Part shown: positions 1 through 8,781 of the stretch, piece by piece
Layout: each line of letters starts with the position of its first letter
Position numbering within the stretch: position 1 is the first letter of the stretch
NCBI GenBank assembly: GCA_019633425.1
Contig: WSUB01000409.1
Coordinates: 1-12,223, forward strand
Direction: 5' to 3'
From: Tulasnella sp. 424
Lineage: Eukaryota; Basidiomycota; Agaricomycetes; Cantharellales; Tulasnellaceae
Length of the DNA: 12,223 nucleotides
Notes under the pieces: generated by a model
What the model saw: the letters and a program-made list of their open reading frames with translations, nothing else
Databases searched by the model: none
Told to the model about the DNA's origin: nothing
Program-made: the position numbers and the translations under genes

Positions 1-561
1 TAATTTTGGGATACATAGACGATTTAGAGCTTCGCTTTAGTTTGTCATTAGGCTGGATTTGCAATCCACGTACCTGCACAAGTCCAGTATTATGTGAAGA
101 CACCTTGCACCTTGAGTATCCAAGTTTGATCTGTCCATTCTGACAGCACTCCTTACAGCTACTGTTTGTACACTGGCTGTTTCTATCCGCCCGTCGGTTC
201 TCATCGGCCTGAAGCGCGCATTGTGCTCCCTGGCACGGCTGCCGGTTTGAGGCACGCAACGCTGCTGAGCGCTTTCCCATGGCGTCAAGTGGAACAGCAG
301 GGATATCCGTTATCCAGATGTAGGCTTTGCAAGGTGAGTCTGCCTTAAAGGTGTTACGGATGCACTGTGTACACAAATGAAGGGGTTATTCCGTGAACGA
401 CAAATTTCAAGAACTTGTCAGGTCAAACATACCTTTTGAAACCACTTTCCAGTATTGTTTGCGTTATAAACACCCTGGCAGATTGTTGGTTGTGTCAAGG
501 TTTGGTGTCCGCAGTCAGGGCAGGTGAGATATGGTGAGTGTGCGGGTGTTGAAGGTGCCAT
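1..561 (-). CDS. GRF-type zinc-finger protein with a second Cys cluster (spliced, 3' part outside the window)
   Basis: I read a spliced minus-strand gene. Exon 1 runs 561-433 from ATG 561-559 (MAPSTPAHSPYLTC...). An intron spans 432-365 (68 bases, GTATGT...ACACAG). Exon 2 runs from 364 to at least 74, where a phase-0 GTACGT donor (73-68) may end it, although the frame stays open to base 1. The splice joins WFQK to CIRN and completes a GRF-like zinc finger: C14-x2-C17, G38-K39-W40-F41, C44, C55, then Y58-I-W60. A second cluster follows: C87-x4-C92, C108-x4-C113-x2-C116-C117, C129-x4-H134. GRF fingers are known to bind nucleic acid in DNA-repair and transcription proteins; a function for this stand-alone protein is not known to me. 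Its 5' end faces repeat copy A. The C-terminus is not in the window. Upstream non-coding exons are possible. Confidence 0.72.
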
Positions 562-1248
562 ACATAAGAATCTAGTCAAGACCCGAATCTTCCCAGCCAC
601 GAGAGCAGTCAAAAATTTTCTCAGAAGTCGGATCTTAGACCTTTTTGGTTTTGGCTTTGCCTAATGAATGAATGGTACAGCAAGGAAGCTTCCAGGGCCT
701 GAATGTGTGGGTTGCTCAAAAGCCCCCTGCAGCAATAAATAGGCCTCAATAAATCAATATATTCAAAGTAGCTAGACACAGGAGAGACAATGCCTGATCG
801 AAGCAGGCCTGCAGATGAACTGGGGAGGTCTTTCACCTTCAGAGATCCTGAAGCGGGCATGCAGCGGCATGGTACAAGAGACAAATGAATGAAATCGTAG
901 AGATGAATGAATGAAATCGTAGAGACGAATGAATGGAATTGTAGAGCCGAGGCAGAGTGTTGTTCCAGCTCAGGCAGATGGGAGTGAGTGGAGTGGTTGT
1001 GGAATCGGTGCAGCGAGGTGGTGTGCTAGGAAAGCCGCGGTAAGGAAGCTGCCGGACCTCGTCAGAAAAACTCCGCAGCCGCACTAGGCAACTTTTGGCC
1101 GCTAGGCAACCTGTACGTACCCACTAGTCGATATGCTCGGGCTAGTTAGGGAGTGGGTTGCCTCTGCCGAGGTGCTGGTTTTCCAGAACCGCGGCAGCGG
1201 CGGTGGCGGTGGCATCGGTAGCGCTGGTTCCAATGTCGCACCGTTCTC
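562..1248. other. Non-coding stretch between the zinc-finger gene and repeat copy A
   Basis: I find no credible gene here. Short minus-strand frames across 621-1084 have no recognisable domain and low-complexity composition. The stretch lies upstream of the minus-strand zinc-finger gene, so it probably holds that gene's promoter and leader. Read on the minus strand there are AT-rich TATA-like patches around 735-765. Three 22-base tandem repeats lie at 879-944, and a related ATGAATGAATGG patch lies near 662-674. From 1195 to 1225 the plus strand is GGCGGT/GGTGGC-rich. None of this is proof of regulation. Confidence 0.5.
879..944 (+). repeat. Three tandem copies of a 22-base repeat
   Basis: Three head-to-tail units of 22 bases, at 879-900, 901-922 and 923-944, share the pattern AGAYRAATGAATGRAATYGT followed by AG. 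Copies 1 and 2 differ at two positions, while copy 3 differs at a few more. They lie about 320-385 bases upstream of the zinc-finger start codon. A 22-base unit is not a multiple of three, so it is unlikely to be a coding repeat. It is best called a minisatellite-like array of unknown role. Confidence 0.9.
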
Positions 1249-3040
1249 GACCGGCGACGCAAAGCCAGCGAGACATTTCAATCTGGACCGCTAGCCCACA
1301 CCGTCAAGCCTCAACAAGAGCTCAACACCAAGTTCTTCGTCCGACTCCGTCGAGGTACCACGTTAGCAAGCTTCACCCTCCTTCAAACTCTCCTACTCGT
1401 ATTAATATTGTTCAAGGCATCGCAGGCAATTTTGACCACGAAAATACCGGATGCAGTCCCTTGGCCTGCCTGTACCGATTGCTCCGCCCGTTCCTACCCT
1501 TCGTCCGACCTTGTTCCAATCTGTAGCCACATATCCACTCCTCATCTCGTCCACCTTCTCAAGTCTTGTGCGACCCTCCCCCAGAGATCGAGGTGAAGTT
1601 GCCCTCGCCGAAAGCAGGAATGAGAACTCGCAACCTACAATCTGCGGAGTTCGCTGGAATCAACTCACCGGGATTTAGATGGTCTGACACCAGGTACAAT
1701 AATCCCCGTGAAGGAGCAAGCGTCGTCTAAGCTATCACCTAGAACTCATCAACTCTGAGGCCGGCTGGGGATGACGGGACCGGAGAAGCGGGACAGTGTT
1801 TCGGCTCGAGTCCAGCCACTTTCGGTATGTCTACAAATTAGTCCCAGAAACTGTCTTCACCGAGCTTACAACATACTTTCGTGTCTTCAAGTTCAGAGCT
1901 GCATGGAATGCATACCAACCCTTCTCATCCCCCCGAAGCGTCAACTCCTCGTGCTGCGACAACAACCTCGATACCACAAACCTCCCATGACCAAGGAGCG
2001 GTACCCTCGACGTGAACCTTGCACACAGTAGGTCGGTATTATGGCCTAATCGCTCCTACGATTCGACAACGGCATTCCCCCTCTTCACCACTCCGCCAAA
2101 TCCTGCTTGAGTTCTTATAGTGCAACACGCTCGCGAAGCTCTTAGGATCTACTCTACCCAAAGCAAATACTCGTAACTGGCTTCAAGGGGGACGAGTGGC
2201 GATTCCTACTATCTCGCGACGATTAGGGACTTACCGCCCATCAAGCGATTCTAAGAACACCAATGCGATCACCGAAAGAGGAGCGACTTACGGCTGGGGA
2301 GCTATTATGACTAGGAACGATGGTTAGAAGTTGATGGAATGGGGGGTTTCGTGGCAGAGAGAAGTGAGTCCTCGAGGAATTCGCGCCCCAATGATTCCCA
2401 GTTCTGACCTACCCCGAACATCTTAAGCATCCCGGTGTTGTGACTCGATTCCACTTATCCCTGCAGAAGAATTCAGCACGCTGGATCACAGCTGCGCGCT
2501 CAGTTATATCTCTACTATCTTCGGATGCCGGTGCAGCTGGGCGGGGACCGCCGCAGGGCCGAGGGAGGATGTCAAGAGGAGTGGAAGTCCGAAACACATC
2601 ATGAAGGCAAACGGTGCCTCCTTGACATGCTCAGGTACCGCTCCTGCTTCTTTTGCGGTGAACAGCTTTAAGTTGACCTGGTGCATTCGACTCCGCGTGC
2701 CGGCGACGCGCGCAGTGCGTACCAACGTCCTCAGACGCCCAAGGGTGGAGTGACACGGCATCAAGAGTTTCGCCTCAGCGACCTCCATCGAATTGCGATG
2801 GGGCCAGGATCTGCAAGCTTGTTTCCTAGGAGAGGGATGGATTTGACCCTGTTGGTAGTTTGTTTATGGGAATACAGACCGAGTTTCGCGAATCGAGTTC
2901 AACAGACGGAGCCCCCTGACCGCGCGGGATTACCAACGCTTGGTGGAAGTGCGATGGAGCTGAACGGAGTTTATGTAGTCGAAATGATGGGTCCATACTG
3001 TCAGCGTGGTTGCAAGTATTCCTAGTAGCTAAAATGAGTT
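1249..3040 (+). repeat. Repeat copy A: degenerate gene-like unit, direct-repeat partner of 10608-12171
   Basis: This segment aligns along nearly its whole length with 10608-12171, in the same orientation. Shared blocks include the start (GACCGGCGACGCAAAG), the CTCTGAGGCCGGCTGG block (1752 here, 10858 in B), the region around 2290-2420, and the end (AAAATGAG). Conserved peptide stretches suggest a decayed protein gene: SSSSDSVEV near 1340-1366, LAKLLGSTLP near 2130-2160, and WGAIM near 2297-2311. A GT donor at 2364 and CAG at 2464-2466 match an intron in copy B. Copy A is disabled: CAG has become TAG near 1290 in the SSSSDSVEV frame, TAG stands at 2325-2327, and one base is missing near 2520. 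About 240 bases at 1460-1700 are absent from copy B. I do not recognise the protein. A non-autonomous mobile element or a segmental duplication of a gene are both possible. Confidence 0.8.
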
Positions 3041-3467
3041 TCGCCGTAAGTAAATAGTGACGTGCCGGACCTGGGATTAATTTCCCTTGAAGGAATAACC
3101 ATCACGGGAATCCAGTAATTCAAGGTGGACGGGCGACATCGTGCTCGCACAGGAAGGTGCTCTTCAACCGTCCCTTGGAGCACTTCGTATATATTAAATT
3201 TCATTCCGCATTATCGCGTCCCAGACCGACTCACGAGATATAAGATTACTGTTTTCGATATTACGACAACGCTTCTACGCGTACGATTGATGTCGCGCTA
3301 GCTCGAAATACCCTTCGGCCGAAAACGGGGATTCCGAGTCAAGGCCTGCATGAGGCTGTGCCGTGGTTCGCAACGCGGCAAGGTACCAACGCTCATTGAC
3401 CTCCACCTTCCCCCTCTCACACCACCACCAGTCCAGCACCGCACTCTGACATTCCCAACTTTCAAAT
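3041..3467 (+). promoter_or_regulatory. Promoter and 5' leader region of the NLR gene
   Basis: This is the gap between repeat copy A and the receptor's start codon. A TATA-like run, TATATATTAAA, lies at 3188-3198, about 270 bases before the ATG. A C/T-rich stretch at 3400-3430 (CTCCACCTTCCCCCTCTCAC) is typical of the region just before the start in highly spliced fungal genes. An in-frame TGA at 3447-3449 closes the receptor's frame upstream and supports the ATG at 3468. A transcription start site cannot be fixed from sequence alone. Confidence 0.45.
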
Positions 3468-6400
3468 ATGGCTACGAACGATGGAAAGATGTTGACCGAC
3501 AAGCAGCCGCCCGCAAAACCACTAGTACCTTCTGGCCGGTTGCCTGGAACTCCGACGGATGGCGTCCTAGACACAAGACTAGGCGAGAGAATCGAGTCCT
3601 TGAAAACCCAAGTAGAATCAATCCTTAAAGTAAGCTCTCTTTGGTGTCTGCGCCTTTCGCTGGAACTGAAATGGTTCCAGGGCACCGAGTGGCCGTCTGA
3701 ATCGGAGGGCGCCGCAAAGTGCTTGCTGGACGCCGTCAAGTCCTCACCAGGTATCCCCCATGGCACCGCCAGTGTTTCCCAAGAACTGCAGGAACTCGTC
3801 AAGCAATATATCCAGTACGTTCAGTGCTCTGAAAGCAGTCCCTTCGCTCCAACGTTTCTTTACCAGAACCCTCGAGGATATCCATTCGCGATTAAAAGAC
3901 GCGTCGTCCAAGTACGGAATGCAAATATGGAAAGTCCTCCAGCGGATCAAATCGGTGGCGTCTAACCGCCCAAGCAAGTGCACTTTACTCTTACAAACCT
4001 GCCAGGACGACGTATCCAAATTCGTGATGTCTTTCAATGTGCGTGAATGAATTTCATTTCAGGGCTCGTTCTGTCTCATGCCGTTTCCTGAAGGAGGGCT
4101 TGGAGAACGAACGGAAAAGGGGTGAGTCGAGTCGACTCGAGTCGTTCCACTAGAAATTCATGTCCTGTTTATTCAGAGCAGGATCTCGCGACCTCTAACT
4201 TGAAGGCACTTCCCGGACCACAGGCACAATTGACTGCGGCGGCTCCCAACGCTCAAGCAACGCCCGCCGACCAAGGGACTGGGTCGACGGATTCGACTTC
4301 CGGCGCATCTCCAACTCAAAATTCAGCATCGCATGTTCCCGAGGACAGGGACTCTCGACATTCGATTCGCGTAGAAGCTCTTACCACGGCCAGAAAGACT
4401 TTCAAAGCCGTAGAAATCGCATCTGGATCGATTCCTGTTGCTGGAAACTTCGTCGCAGCCGCTGCCAAGGTGGGATTGGCCTTCGTGGAATCGATTCAAG
4501 TACGTTAAGCTGCGCAACATGTTGATATTCGCCTTTGACGATGGTACCTTAGACGATGGACAGGAACGACGACTTGGCAGAGGATTTGGGATCACAGATG
4601 GATAAGCTGTCTATGCTTCTTGCAAATATTGCAAGGAAACGGAACAAGGATCAGGGAGACGGGATAGAAAACCACGTTGTCAAATTGCAAGGGTACGGTA
4701 CTATCACTGATTTCTGGTCGAGTGTACTAAGGCTTTGACCAGAGAGCTCCGGGAAATGCACGGCAAAGTCAAACGATGGGAGTCTTTAGGTCGCTTCAAC
4801 AAAGCCTTTCACTCTCGCGACCATGCGGAAGCATTAAAGGGTTATCAAGGCACGATTCAGACTGCCTTGGAGGAAATGCAAGTTAGTACAGCACCTATTA
4901 TTCTCGTATGCTAGTCAGCTAAATCTGCATTTTCCCAGCTCCTCGTGGGTATCGACACACGCAACATCGTAATCGAACTCAGTCAGTTCCTTCAACCCGA
5001 TGACATATTGTCTTACTGACCCGGTACTTCAGAAAATAGCGAGATACAAGAGAAGAATCGTCGTCTCCTTGACCGTCTAGGAGATGGAAAGAACGGAGCA
5101 CGAGGAAACGCGGTTGAAGACGTCATCTGCTCTCCGGGTACCAGACTAGGGATATTGGAGCGAGTCGACACCTGGATACGGGATTCATCGAATTATGACC
5201 AGGTGCTGTGGATCCGCGGGATGGCAGGTCGAGGGAAGTCGACTATTGCTTCAACGGTGGTTCACAACTGGAATTGCCGAGCCTCCTGCGCGATCTTCCA
5301 CTTCCGCCGTGGCCAGAAAGCGCTAAATACGCGTATTGTGTGCGCTCTTGCAAGACAGCTTGGAAGCAGTCTGGTTCCGGAGGTCAGAAAAGCGGTACTC
5401 GAGAGTGTGCGGGAGAATGAGGACGTCGCAGACAAACGACTCGACGAGCAGTTCAAGACGCTGCTTGTGACTTCACTAATGAACCTCGACAAACAATGTC
5501 ACCCGATCCTAATTGTCGTTGACGCCCTCGATGAATGCGATGACCCGAAGGATGCCGCTGACTTTGTCCGCCTCATTGGTCGACACTCTTCATCATTCCC
5601 CACCAATGTCAAATTCCTCCTCACATCTCGTCCGGAGGCCCATCTCCTTCGTGTTCTCGAGCCCAAGCAATGGCGCATAGAGGACCTGGAAACGGCTCTT
5701 GATGTGTCAGGAGACCTAGAGCGATTCATTCATCAGGCCTGTGAGCAAATCCGAGACTCCGACCCCGACATTCCGGAGACCTGGCCATCATCCGATGACG
5801 TCAGCCGGCTAGTGGAGATGTCCCAAGGTTTATTCCAGTGGGCCCGCACAGCGATCACGTATATGGAGAGCGGGTCGCCCGTGGGTCGATTGCGAGAACT
5901 CCTAAAGCGTCCTTCAAAGTGGAGCGGGCTTGACGACCTGTACCACCAGATCCTCTCGAAAGCATTTGAGACCGTCAAGCTAGATGGGGAGCGGGAGGAT
6001 CTATTGCAACGAGTATTGGGATCCATTGTAGTGGCGCCATATCCGATCTCTCTCGACGTTATTGCTGGGCTGTACCGGGACGACACCCTTGTCGAGGAGA
6101 TGGACCAGACGGACACCATCCTATTCTTCCGGAAGGACCTCCTCGCCGACCTCAATTCCCTCCTGTTCATCCCAATGTCATCCAGTGAACCACTCCGCCT
6201 GATGCACACCTCTATTTACGATCTTCTAGTCAGCGAGAAGCGATGCAAAGGGCAACTGTACTACATCAACATTATTCAGTATCATCAGGAGTTAGCAAGC
6301 CTGTGTCTTAAAACCATGCTCGGACATCTCAAGGAGAACATCTGTAACTTGTCTGAGCTTTCAAAACCAAGCTCGGAGGTTCAGGACATTGCGGAACGGG

Positions 6401-8781
6401 AGGTATCCAAAGCCGTTGTGTATTGCTGCCGATCGTGGTCCACTCATCTAACGGAGGGAATAAAGTGGCCAAGCTCGGGCACCAATGTTAGTGCCATAGA
6501 AGCCGATTTCGCATTATTCGGCACGGAGAAAATCATGTGCTGGCTTGAGATTATGAGCTTAGCCGGAGCCACGACGGATGCGATGCGAATGTCAAAGCGT
6601 GTGTATCAATGGTGTTCGGTGAGTAGAAAAGCGCCAGTTCAATGTCTTGAAGCGACCTGGTGAGCTGATTGAAGCTCGTAGGAATGTCCCGTTAAAGAAT
6701 TTGAGTTCAGTTCACTCGCGCCATTGTGGAATGATGTCCATCGTTTCATCACCATGTTCTCGGAGCCGATTTCATTCGGACCGCTCCATATTTACGCTTC
6801 AGCGCTTCCTCATTGTCCTATAAAGACGGAAATATGGAACCTGTACGGGAAACACGCGAAGGTCCGAACTTTTCAGGGCCACCAGACTTCAGGTTGGCCA
6901 TCGAATCTCTGGACTCGATCGACCGGTGGCTCGGTGAGCGCAGTTGCATTTTCACCGGATGGCAAGCTTCTAGCATGTGGATCCGACGACAATACCATTC
7001 AACTCTGGGATCCTCAGACCGGAACAGCAATTGGTGAACCACTCACGGGTCACTGCGGCTCGGTTACGTCCATCCGCTTCGCACCCAATGGGAGGCGTCT
7101 GGCATCCGGATCCTCAGACCGGACGATTCGATTCTGGGATCCTCAGACCGGAATGGCAGTCGGCGAGGCACTCGCGGATCACAGCGGGTCAGTTCAATCG
7201 GTCTGTTTCTCACCCGATGGGAACCTTCTGGCGTCTGGATCCAGCGACAACACGGTTCGACTTTGGGATCCTCAGACCGGCACGGCGGTCGGCGCGCCAC
7301 TCGAGGGTCACAGCAGCTCGGTTAGCTCTGTCTGTTTCTCATCCGACGGCAAGCTTCTGGCGTCCGGATCATACGACAACAAAATTCGAATTTGGGACTC
7401 TCAGACCGGAGCGCCGGTCTGTAAACCGCTCGAGGGTCACCGTGATTGGGTTAGGGCCGTCCGCTTCTCACACGACGGCAAGCTTCTGGCCTCCGGATCC
7501 GATGACAACACAGTTCGACTTTGGGATCCTCAGACCGGAAATGCTGTCGGCGAACCAGACACCAGTCACAGCAACGCTGTCTTCTCCGTCTGCTTCTCGC
7601 CCACCGGCAAGCTTCTGGCATCTGGGTCCTATAGCACAATTCGACTCTGGGATCCTCAGACTGGAACCGCAGTCGGTGAACCACTCAATGGTCACAGTGC
7701 TTACGTTAGGTCCGTCTGCTTCTCACCCGATGGCAAGCTTCTGGCATCTGGATCCGAGGACAAGACAATTCGAATTTGGGATCCTCAGACCGGAACGACA
7801 GTTGCTGAGCCACTCACGGGTCACAGAAAGTCAGTTCAGTCCATCTGCTTGTCACCCGATGGCAAGTATCTGGCATCCGGATCCAGTGACAGGGCAGTTT
7901 GGCTTTGGGATTGTCAGAGCGGAGCGGTGGTTGGTGAACCACTCACGGGTCACAGCAAGGACGTTATCTCCGTCTGCTTCTCACCCGATGGCAAGATTTT
8001 GGCATCCGGCTCCAACGACAAGACAATTCGAATTTGGGATCCGCAGACTGGAACGGCGGTCTGTGAGCCCCTCACAGGTCACAGCAGGGAGGTTTGGTCT
8101 GTCTGCTTCTCACCCGATGGCAGGCTTCTGGCATCCGGATCCGGCGACAGTACGATTCGACTTTGGGATCCTCGAACCGGAACAGAGGTCGGTGAACCAC
8201 TCAAGGGTCACAGCTACTCGGTTTGGTCCGTCTGCTTCTCGCCCGATGGCCAGCTTCTGGCATCCGGATCCTTTGACGACACAATTCGACTTTGGGATCC
8301 TCAGACCGGAATGGGTGTTGGTGAACCACTTGAGAGTCACAGCGATGGGGTTAGTTCCGTCTGCTTCTCATCCGATGGCAGGCTTTTGGCATCCGGATCC
8401 GACGACAAAACGGTCCGACTTTGGGAACCGCAGACCCGAAAGGCGCTCGGCGAACCACTCACAGGTCAGGGCGACAGGGTGACGTCCGTCCGCTTCTCGT
8501 CCAATAGCAACCATCTTATGGCAAATTGTTGGGGTGGCGGTTTTGCCGCATGGGATGCCAACACACATCAAAGACTTGACACCCCATCCGATCTTCTCGG
8601 CTGTTCACCTGTAGGGTTTCAAGATCATTGGATAACAGTACTTTCCTCCCGCTTATTTTGGCTTCCTTCACCATACTGGGGCGGTTCCGTTTGTCAGGTT
8701 ATTCTCTCCGGAAAGACACTTGTTGTCCTTGGTAACGAGAACCTTGCCTTTTTTGATGTTTCTCAAATACTCGAACTCTGA
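3468..8781 (+). CDS. NACHT-WD40 NOD-like receptor (HET-E/NWD type) with an N-terminal helical-bundle region
   Basis: Inferred exons: 3468-3629, 3681-3750, 3836-4038, 4094-4121, 4177-4499, 4553-4692, 4743-4881, 4939-4981, 5033-6618, 6682-8781. These sum to 4794 bases (1597 residues). All introns are GT-AG, 50-85 bases; the second intron's acceptor could instead be three bases later (3838). ATG 3468 is supported by an in-frame TGA at 3447. Residues about 1-430 are helical, with a P/A/S/T-rich linker near 165-210 and a hydrophobic helix at 240-262 (IPVAGNF...). The NACHT core has Walker A GMAGRGKST (432-440), Walker B LIVVDALDEC with D533, D536 and E537, and sensor-like FLLTSRPE (564-571). The LMHTSIYDLL motif (759-768) matches the usual end of the fungal NACHT winged helix. 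WD40 repeats follow from about residue 981. Family knowledge: cytosolic STAND ATPases that sense non-self, oligomerise and trigger cell death or defence. No frameshift or stop is needed to read it, so it appears intact. Confidence 0.92.
3836..5032 (+). other. N-terminal helical (MLKL/HeLo-like) region of the NLR, possibly two bundles
   Basis: Two parts of the N-terminus resemble one another. The first, residues about 78-145 in exon 3, has W109-x2-L112-x-R114 and Q134. The second, residues about 217-355 in exons 5-7, has the hydrophobic helix IPVAGNFVAAAAKVGLAF followed by DRNDDLAEDLGS, then W321-x2-L324-x-R326 and Q344. The second part resembles the four-helix-bundle segment often found at the N-terminus of Agaricomycete NLRs and likened to the MLKL N-terminal domain. 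Family knowledge links such bundles to membrane damage or signalling. The duplication is my inference from motif spacing (25 versus 23 residues from W to Q). The first copy lacks an obvious hydrophobic helix and may be partial. Confidence 0.5.
4127..4140. repeat. 14-base perfect palindrome in intron 4
   Basis: TCGAGTCGACTCGA is identical to its reverse complement and lies five bases inside the intron at 4122-4176, just after the GTGAGT donor. It sits in a run of GAGTC/GACTC units. It could fold near the splice donor, but nothing else in the sequence shows a role. Confidence 0.8.
5155..6240 (+). other. NACHT nucleotide-binding module of the NLR
   Basis: This part of exon 9 encodes the NTPase core. 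Walker A (GMAGRGKST) is at 5218-5244, Walker B (VVDALDECDD) is around 5515-5544, and the FLLTSRPE sensor motif is at 5614-5637. The helical and winged-helix section ends at the H-x-S-x2-D-x-L motif near 6205-6228. All catalytic signature residues are present, so ATP or GTP binding and hydrolysis are expected. A HET-E-like linker (CRSWSTHL, then HIYASALPHCP in exon 10) connects the module to the WD40 array. Confidence 0.9.
6928..8600 (+). repeat. WD40 repeat array: 12 near-identical 129-base units plus one decayed unit
   Basis: Repeats start at 6928, 7057, 7186, 7315, 7444, 7573, 7699, 7828, 7957, 8086, 8215, 8344 and 8473. Units are 129 bases (43 codons), except the unit at 7573, which is 126 bases and lacks one codon before T in the GSYSTIRLW block. 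The consensus runs V-x-SVCFSPDGKLLASGS, then x-D-x-TIRLWDPQTG and a loop ending in GEPLTGHS. Even synonymous sites are conserved, with the string GGATCCTCAGACCGGA recurring. The 13th unit keeps AAWD but has lost the SGS and DG residues. Thirteen or fourteen blades would suit two seven-bladed propellers; this is an inference. Confidence 0.95.

Noticed and set aside
879..944. A CRISPR array
   Set aside because: Units abut without unique spacers, there are only three, and the window is eukaryotic.
2504..2788. A 94-codon minus-strand frame in repeat copy A
   Set aside because: The matching frame in copy B is broken early, so it is not conserved between the two copies; the plus-strand reading is better kept.
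3275..3802. A 175-codon open frame on the minus strand
   Set aside because: It lies opposite the receptor's promoter and first two exons, has no recognisable domain, and contradicts the well-supported plus-strand gene.
4693..4742. A frameshift between the KLQ and LREMHGK segments of the receptor
   Set aside because: A 50-base GT-CAG intron with an acceptor at 4742 restores the frame exactly (KLQGELREM), so no frameshift is needed.
5733..6209. A 158-codon minus-strand open frame
   Set aside because: It lies entirely opposite the NACHT-coding exon and has no domain.
6977..8482. A 501-codon open frame in another plus frame over the WD40 array
   Set aside because: It is a shadow: a 129-base repeat is a multiple of three, so an open alternative frame in one unit stays open in all. 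Its repetitive ASHPMASFWHPDP-like sequence has no domain.
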